Shown one piece after another: positions 35,529 to 40,847 of a DNA stretch of 40,847 nt; positions within the stretch are counted from its first letter, which is position 1, and each line of letters starts with the position of its first letter. This DNA comes from Bacteroidota bacterium (GTDB lineage: Bacteria > Bacteroidota > Bacteroidia > Chitinophagales > Chitinophagaceae). The DNA is taken from the NCBI GenBank assembly GCA_013287475.1, contig JABDDT010000020.1, positions 1-40,847 of the forward strand. The letters are read 5' to 3'. The notes under the pieces were generated by a model that was not told where the DNA came from, ran no database searches, and was given only the letters and a program-made list of their open reading frames with translations. A program made the position numbers and the translations under genes.

Positions 35529-36905
35529 ATGAACCAGGAACAACCCATTATTGTAGGACTCGATATAGGAACAACAAAAATAGCTGCCATTGCAGGCCGT
35601 AAAAACGAATACGGCAAATTGGAGATACTTGGCTTTGGTCGCGCCAATTCCAATGGAGTAAAACATGGTCAGGTGCTAAATATTGATGAGACCATCAAGG
35701 CAATCCGTATGGCACTGGATAATTGTTATGCTTCCAATCCCAACCTGAGTATTTCAGAAGTCTATGTTGGCATTGCAGGTCATCATATTAAAAGCCTGCA
35801 AACCCGCGGTGACATTGTACGACAAACCACCGAGGATGAAATAACACAGAAAGAGATTGATCAGTTGGTTGCGGACCAATACAAAACATATATTCCCGCA
35901 GGTGATCAAATCATCGATGTCATTCCTCAGGAATTTGCCGTAGATAATTTTCAGAATATTATTAGTCCGATCGGATACGGTGGGGTAAAAGTAGGAGCCA
36001 ACTTCCATATCATTACCGGTGATAAAAATGCGATTAAAAATATCAGCCGGGCAGTTGAAAAAAGCGGGCTGCATACTAAGGACCTTGTATTGCAGCCACT
36101 GGCATCCGCAGCTGCTGTGATGGGACAGGAGGATCTGGAAGCAGGCGTGGCCATTGTTGATATCGGTGGTGGTACAACGGACCTGGCCGTATTTTACGAA
36201 GGCATTCTCAAACACACTGCAGTTATTCCTTTTGGCGGAGAAAATATTACAAACGATATCAAAACAGGTCTTGGTGTTTTAAAAACCCAGGCTGAGCAGA
36301 TGAAGGTTCAGTTTGGCTCTGCACTTTCGAATGAAGCAAGGGGAAATGCTTTTATTACAATTCCCGGTTTACGCGGAATGCCTGCAAAGGAAATCAGTGT
36401 GAAAAACCTGGCCAATATTATCCAGGCCCGTATGAGTGAGATTATGGATTTTGTCTCTTACCACTTAAAACAGGTTGGCCTGGATAATAAAATGCTGAAT
36501 GGAGGTATCGTGCTCACAGGCGGCGGCGCTCAATTAAAACACCTGATACAATTAACGGAATATGTTACCGGATTAAATGCGCGCATCGGTTATCCGAATG
36601 AACACCTGGCATCAGGACAAATCGAAGAACTTGCAAAACCAACATATTCCACCTGTATCGGTTTAATACTAAAAGGGTACAGTGACTATGAACATAACAG
36701 AAAACAGTTTGAATTGACCCATATTCAGGTTGAAATCCCTACTGCATTGAAAACACCCGATAATACAAGAGAAGAAGTTTTAATCACGGAAGAAGAAAGG
36801 CAGGTTAGGAGAGTTACGAACCGAAAGGGCATTAAGGACTTCTGGGGTAAGTTTAAGGACGGAATCATCGACCTGTTTAAAGAAGAAGAAGATCACGCAC
36901 TGTAA
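35529..36905 (+). CDS. ftsA: Cell division protein FtsA
   Basis: This is an actin-fold protein of 458 residues. I start at ATG 35529 (MNQEQPIIVGLDIGTTKIAAIAG) because the upstream frame only adds residues overlapping ftsQ. Phosphate 1 is GLDIGTTK, phosphate 2 is VDIGGGTTDLAVF near residue 207 and the adenosine motif GGIVLTGGGAQL is near residue 330. The C-terminal amphipathic helix (DFWGKFKDGIIDLFKEEE) is the membrane-targeting sequence that tethers FtsZ. Confidence 0.95.
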   Translation: MNQEQPIIVGLDIGTTKIAAIAGRKNEYGKLEILGFGRANSNGVKHGQVLNIDETIKAIRMALDNCYASNPNLSISEVYVGIAGHHIKSLQTRGDIVRQTTEDEITQKEIDQLVADQYKTYIPAGDQIIDVIPQEFAVDNFQNIISPIGYGGVKVGANFHIITGDKNAIKNISRAVEKSGLHTKDLVLQPLASAAAVMGQEDLEAGVAIVDIGGGTTDLAVFYEGILKHTAVIPFGGENITNDIKTGLGVLKTQAEQMKVQFGSALSNEARGNAFITIPGLRGMPAKEISVKNLANIIQARMSEIMDFVSYHLKQVGLDNKMLNGGIVLTGGGAQLKHLIQLTEYVTGLNARIGYPNEHLASGQIEELAKPTYSTCIGLILKGYSDYEHNRKQFELTHIQVEIPTALKTPDNTREEVLITEEERQVRRVTNRKGIKDFWGKFKDGIIDLFKEEEDHAL

Positions 36906-36936
36906 AATTTCTATACAAACCCATTAATTCTATTTT

Positions 36937-38796
36937 ATGATCCAGTTTGATTTACCCAAGGAAAGGTCGTCCATAATTAAAGTGATTGGCGTAGGTGGAG
37001 GTGGTAGCAATGCTGTCAACCATATGTTTGGTCAACAAATTGAAGGAGTCAATTTTATTATCTGTAATACCGACGCGCAGGCCCTTGCCCAAAGCCGGGT
37101 TGCGAACAAAATTCAACTTGGACCCTGCCTCACACAGGGACTGGGTGCAGGCGCAAACCCCGACATTGGGCGTCAGGCAACAGAAGAAAGCCTGGAGGAA
37201 ATTAAATCCATTCTGGAAGTTAATACCAAAATGGCTTTCATAACGGCGGGAATGGGTGGCGGAACAGGAACAGGAGGTGCACCCATCATTGCAAAAATTT
37301 GCAGAGACCTGGGAATACTTACCGTAGGTATCGTTACAACACCTTTTTCTTACGAAGGCAAAAAAAGACAATTACATGCAGAGGAAGGAATTCATTTTTT
37401 GAAAGACTATGTGGATACGCTGCTGGTTATCAGCAATGATAAACTGCGCCATCAGTTCGGAAATCTGAAAATGAAAGAAGCATTTTCAAGAGCAGATAAT
37501 GTTCTTGCAACGGCAGCTAAATGCATCACGGATGTAATCAATAGTACCGGACAAATAAATGTGGATTTTGCGGATGTATGTACTGTTATGCAGAATGGTG
37601 GCGTTGCAATTCTCGGAAGTGCTGTAGCCGCGGGAAACAACCGGGCGCAACAGGCAATCGAAGAAGCATTAAATTCTCCTTTGCTTAATGATAATGATAT
37701 TCGCGGAGCGAAATGGATACTCATCAATATAAATTCGTCTGAAGGAGATTTCGAATTTACCATGGATGAGGTCGAGATCATCCAGCACTATCTGATCAGC
37801 CAGGCCGGTGAAGATACAGATGTGATCCTCGGGTTGGGTTACGATGCTGCACTGGGTGATAAAATTGGCATTACGATTATAGCTACAGGATTTGAATACA
37901 AGGATCCTTTTAAACGTGAAGAAAAACCGGCAACGCCAAAAAAAGAAGAAAAAATAGTAATGCCGCTGCAGATGCCTCTCCAGGAAACTTTTAAACCTAA
38001 TGATAAGCCTGCAACAGAATTTCTTACCAATGAAAAACCCCTGGAAGAAAAGGTAAATAATCCAAAAATACCGGTTCCTGTTGCATCCATTCGCCAGGAA
38101 TTGGAACCCAAACTGGTTGAAAATCCGGAACCATCAGGAACACAAAGAAAAGCAGGACCATTTGTTGTTATGCCGGCAAAAACGGAAAGCAGAACTATTA
38201 TTGAACAACCTGTGGATAAAAAGATCGTGCATGAACCGATAGAATGGATATTTTCACAAGAGACAATTCCGCCGCCGACTTCGGGCGGATATCTTTCCAG
38301 GCCTGCCAATATTTATGACGATGAACCATCAGGATCGGAATCCCTACCTGAAGAACTTCCTTTGAAGGACCAGAAGGTCTTTACTATGGCTGTCAGAAAT
38401 CCTGCTCAGGATCAAAATCCTTCTGCAGATATGCAGCTCGTATTTAAAGATGAAATTCCAGCGGCGGATGTGCCTGGGGCCCATCAGACACAATCGGAAT
38501 CTATGGCGAATCAGCCTGCAGAGGAGCCTGCAGTGCAGGACGAAGCAGAAGGCCTGAGACGCCGGGCAGCAGAAAGGATCAACAAATTGCGCAACTTGTC
38601 GTTCAATATGAATGCTGCGGATCCGAACAATGAGTTTGAAACTGTGCCGGCCTACATCCGCCGAAACCTGGAACTTTATAATACGGTGACAAGCGTTGAG
38701 AGTTTTTACAGTCAGTATGAAGTTAAAGCCGATAAAAATAATCAGGGAGAGATTAGTACCATCAATAGTTTTCTGGATGGCAAGAAACCCGATTAA
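36937..38796 (+). CDS. ftsZ: Cell division GTPase FtsZ with long C-terminal linker
   Basis: The 619-residue tubulin homologue has [17 protein letters not shown] at the N-terminus and the GTP signature [10 protein letters not shown] near residue 109. The globular part ends near residue 320 with [14 protein letters not shown] ~245-residue Pro/Glu/Lys-rich disordered linker follows. The C-terminal peptide that binds Fts[12 protein letters not shown] (about 570-580), is followed by a further ~40 residues instead of being terminal. Family members in other phyla are 350-400 residues. An intrinsic terminator follows at 38830. Confidence 0.95.
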   Translation: MIQFDLPKERSSIIKVIGVGGGGSNAVNHMFGQQIEGVNFIICNTDAQALAQSRVANKIQLGPCLTQGLGAGANPDIGRQATEESLEEIKSILEVNTKMAFITAGMGGGTGTGGAPIIAKICRDLGILTVGIVTTPFSYEGKKRQLHAEEGIHFLKDYVDTLLVISNDKLRHQFGNLKMKEAFSRADNVLATAAKCITDVINSTGQINVDFADVCTVMQNGGVAILGSAVAAGNNRAQQAIEEALNSPLLNDNDIRGAKWILININSSEGDFEFTMDEVEIIQHYLISQAGEDTDVILGLGYDAALGDKIGITIIATGFEYKDPFKREEKPATPKKEEKIVMPLQMPLQETFKPNDKPATEFLTNEKPLEEKVNNPKIPVPVASIRQELEPKLVENPEPSGTQRKAGPFVVMPAKTESRTIIEQPVDKKIVHEPIEWIFSQETIPPPTSGGYLSRPANIYDDEPSGSESLPEELPLKDQKVFTMAVRNPAQDQNPSADMQLVFKDEIPAADVPGAHQTQSESMANQPAEEPAVQDEAEGLRRRAAERINKLRNLSFNMNAADPNNEFETVPAYIRRNLELYNTVTSVESFYSQYEVKADKNNQGEISTINSFLDGKKPD

Positions 38797-38829
38797 GAAT
38801 TTGAATATCGTTTGTTTTTAGTTGTTTAG

Positions 38830-38864
38830 TCCCTTCCAGCTTACCGCGGGAGGGATTTTTTTTT
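38830..38864 (+). terminator. Rho-independent terminator of the dcw cluster
   Basis: Stem TCCCTTCC (38830-38837) pairs with GGGAGGGA (38848-38855) with one G-U pair, a 10-base loop, and is followed by nine T (38856-38864). It lies 34 bases after the ftsZ stop. Confidence 0.85.
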
Positions 38865-38879
38865 AAAAATATTGATTCA

Positions 38880-39800
38880 ATGGATACTGTGATCATTACA
38901 GGTGGTACAGGCCTTATCGGAAGGTCTCTTTCAATTTTTCTTGTATCCCGAGGTTTCAGGGTGATCATTTTTTCCAGAACTCCCAGAACATATAGAAAAT
39001 CTTCACCCGAAATCTCTTACGCGGCATGGAATTTAGATGAGCAAACTGTAAATGAAGAAGCATTTCAACAGGCAAAATATATCATTCATCTTGCAGGAGC
39101 AGGTGTAGCAGATAAACCCTGGACTGACAAAAGAAAAAGAGAAATTATTGAAAGCCGTACCAGGAGTAGTGAACTGCTAATTAAAGCAATGAAAAGTATT
39201 CCCAACAATATCGTTTCAGTGGTGAGTGCGTCTGCTATCGGTTGGTACAATCAAAATATTCCGGGACCTGCTACAGAAACGGATTCACCAGACTCTGGTT
39301 TTCTTGGAGCAACGTGCCAGGCCTGGGAAAAATCCATACAACCGGCAACTTCTCTGGATAAGAGGCTGGTCATTCTTAGAACCGGTATCGTACTGAGTAA
39401 TGATGGCGGTGCTTTTCCTGAATTTGCAAAACCCATCAGGTATGGCATTGCAGGTATTCTGGGAAGCGGAAAACAAATTATCAGCTGGATCCACATTGAA
39501 GATATATGCCGACTTTATATGGAAGCTATGACAAATGCTGCATGGTCCGGCGTATACAATGCTGTGGCACCGAATCCCGTAAATAACAGAACCTTTACCC
39601 TGGAACTTGCAAAAAAAATGAAGGGAAGTTTTTATATACCAATCCCTGTTCCAAATTTTATCCTCCGGCTGATGCTTGGGGAAAGAAGTGAAGAGGTCCT
39701 GAAAAGCAGCAACATCAGTGCAAACAAATTAAAACAACAGGGTTTCCAATTTATTTATCCTACAATCGATGCTGCTTTCAGGGATCTCATTCAACATTGA
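38880..39800 (+). CDS. TIGR01777-family NAD-dependent epimerase-like protein (YfcH-like)
   Basis: This 306-residue SDR protein has the Rossmann motif ITGGTGLIGRSLS at the N-terminus, IIHLAGAGVADKPWTDKRK (family hallmark) near residue 73, SASAIGWYN near residue 118, and a C-terminal DUF1731-like part (FILRLMLGERSEEVLKSSN). Substrate is unknown. It begins 15 bases after the dcw terminator and has its own unit. It is convergent with the M16 gene, whose stop codon abuts its own. Confidence 0.88.
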   Translation: MDTVIITGGTGLIGRSLSIFLVSRGFRVIIFSRTPRTYRKSSPEISYAAWNLDEQTVNEEAFQQAKYIIHLAGAGVADKPWTDKRKREIIESRTRSSELLIKAMKSIPNNIVSVVSASAIGWYNQNIPGPATETDSPDSGFLGATCQAWEKSIQPATSLDKRLVILRTGIVLSNDGGAFPEFAKPIRYGIAGILGSGKQIISWIHIEDICRLYMEAMTNAAWSGVYNAVAPNPVNNRTFTLELAKKMKGSFYIPIPVPNFILRLMLGERSEEVLKSSNISANKLKQQGFQFIYPTIDAAFRDLIQH

Positions 39801-40847
39801 TTAATTTTTATTATTATTCTTTACTTTGGATTCGGGCATTTTTGTATCTGAAGGTGCAGTAGTATATAATGCAGGAGTCACCTTACTCGTATCGCCCTGA
39901 TATACCCAGGTAAAATCCTTTACATATTTATTAAATGCCTTATTAACATCCTCCACACTAACTTTTTTCATGTCTTCATTGATTCGGATGGAACGGCGCC
40001 AGTCATTGAAAAGAACTTCGTTTGCAGCAAGAGATGCTGCCTGGGCAGAGTTAGTTTCCATTTGGTAATAAAAAGACGTTACATAACCTGTTTTAGTGTT
40101 TTTAACTTCATCTGAACTAAATCCTTCGCCATGTGTTTTTGCGAGAAGATTGTCCATGACATTAATATACTTATCCGGATTGGTTGTAGTAACCTGAATA
40201 AAAGTATAAGGGGATAATCCGGGATTAAAACGTGTTTGTGGTGCATAGGACAAACCATTGTTCGTTCTCACTTCCAGAAATTGCCGGTTGCCAAATATTC
40301 GCATAGCGATAACAAATGCGTTGTAATCACCCGTACCAGGTTGAGGACCACTGGTGATTCCCTGGATATAGTTTGTCGCCACATCTCTTTTCTGATCAGC
40401 AAAAGTATTTTTTGAAGGAACATAGCTGTATCTGTTCAATTTTACTTCCTTTCCCTGCGGAATATTTTCTGTAAGCTGTCTAACTTTTTGTTCAATGACT
40501 GACCGGTCAAGTTCACCCACAATTACAATCAGCATACGTGATTTGGTAAGGATGGATGAATAATATGCTTTTGTCTCAGCTGCCGTTAATTTGCTTAAAG
40601 TTTCTTCTTCACCAGTGGGAGACTTGGAATAGTCTTTTCCTTTAAAGGCAGTTTCCTTCGCCATTTTTGAAATGGCAAAATCCGGACGGGATGCCTGCGA
40701 TTTAATCCGCTGATGGCATCCTGTTAGATCCGGCTAGATTCAGTTGTAGCAAAAACAGGAAGGGTGATAGGATCACCGTATAGTGGCCATACCTGATCAA
40801 GATCGCTTTTAATACAATTGAGTGTGACGGAAGAATAATCCATTCCG
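39801..40847 (-). pseudogene. M16 (insulinase-like) peptidase gene, C-terminal part, disrupted
   Basis: The open 3' frame (39801-40664 and a few codons further) gives the C-terminal half of a secreted M16 peptidase: MAKETAFKGKDYSKSPTGEE, VIVGELDRSVIEQKVR, and MRIFGNRQFLEVRTNNGLSY. Upstream, frame-shifted sequence continues the same protein (MDYSSVTLNCIKSDLDQVWP, then LYGDPITLPVFATT), but it contains a TAA (complement of 40724-40726). A single-base frame change near 40700-40712 is also needed to join it to IKSQASRPDFAISK. The HxxEH zinc site would lie beyond the window. Both lesions sit within 150 bases of the window end, so sequencing error at a contig edge is a serious alternative to a true pseudogene. 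Confidence 0.65.

Overview
The window looks like a chromosomal segment of a member of the Bacteroidota, most likely Chitinophagales/Chitinophagaceae-like (inference). The evidence is a protein with a type IX secretion (Por) C-terminal tail, Bacteroidota-style TAnnTTTG promoter boxes, a DAP-type dcw cluster with the Bacteroidota FtsL-like protein, an atpD-atpC pair apart from the rest of the ATP synthase genes, and many short lysine-rich AT-biased intergenic stretches. There are no tRNA, rRNA, CRISPR, phage or IS genes that I can support. No gene-free stretch exceeds about 250 bases.

Left part (1-8350): the 3' end of a YkuK-type RNase H-like gene converges on engB. A ubiE/menG gene follows that keeps only its N-terminal half and runs into a two-gene secreted operon. 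One product of that operon is a metalloprotease-like protein whose catalytic Glu is replaced by Gln. Then come a CoA-binding protein, a TonB-C-domain protein, and a four-gene minus-strand operon (UbiA prenyltransferase, type III polyketide synthase, methyltransferase, FAD oxidoreductase). That operon resembles phenolic-lipid/alkylquinone pathways.

Middle part (8595-22250): pyruvate dehydrogenase E2; a 1165-residue three-enzyme fusion (GH18 glycosidase, NodB deacetylase, GT2 synthase); dnaX with an A8 slippery run followed directly by a -1 frame stop; a GNAT-like protein; atpD-atpC; yqgE; a histidine kinase without an adjacent regulator; and queA.

Right part (22260-38864): a complete division and cell wall cluster, mraZ-rsmH-ftsL-ftsI-murE-mraY-murD-ftsW-murG-murC-ftsQ-ftsA-ftsZ. 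It is headed by a TAnnTTTG promoter with MraZ boxes at 10-bp spacing and closed by an intrinsic terminator. These genes make lipid II and build the septal ring and its PG synthase. A TIGR01777 epimerase and a broken M16 peptidase gene end the window.

The most unusual signal is a set of eleven short tracts of 7- or 8-bp tandem units. Most are folded as inverted arms (hairpins), and most start at or overlap a stop codon; one is inserted in frame in the E2 linker. Unit sequences differ but fall into shared classes, and I know of no named element family that describes them.
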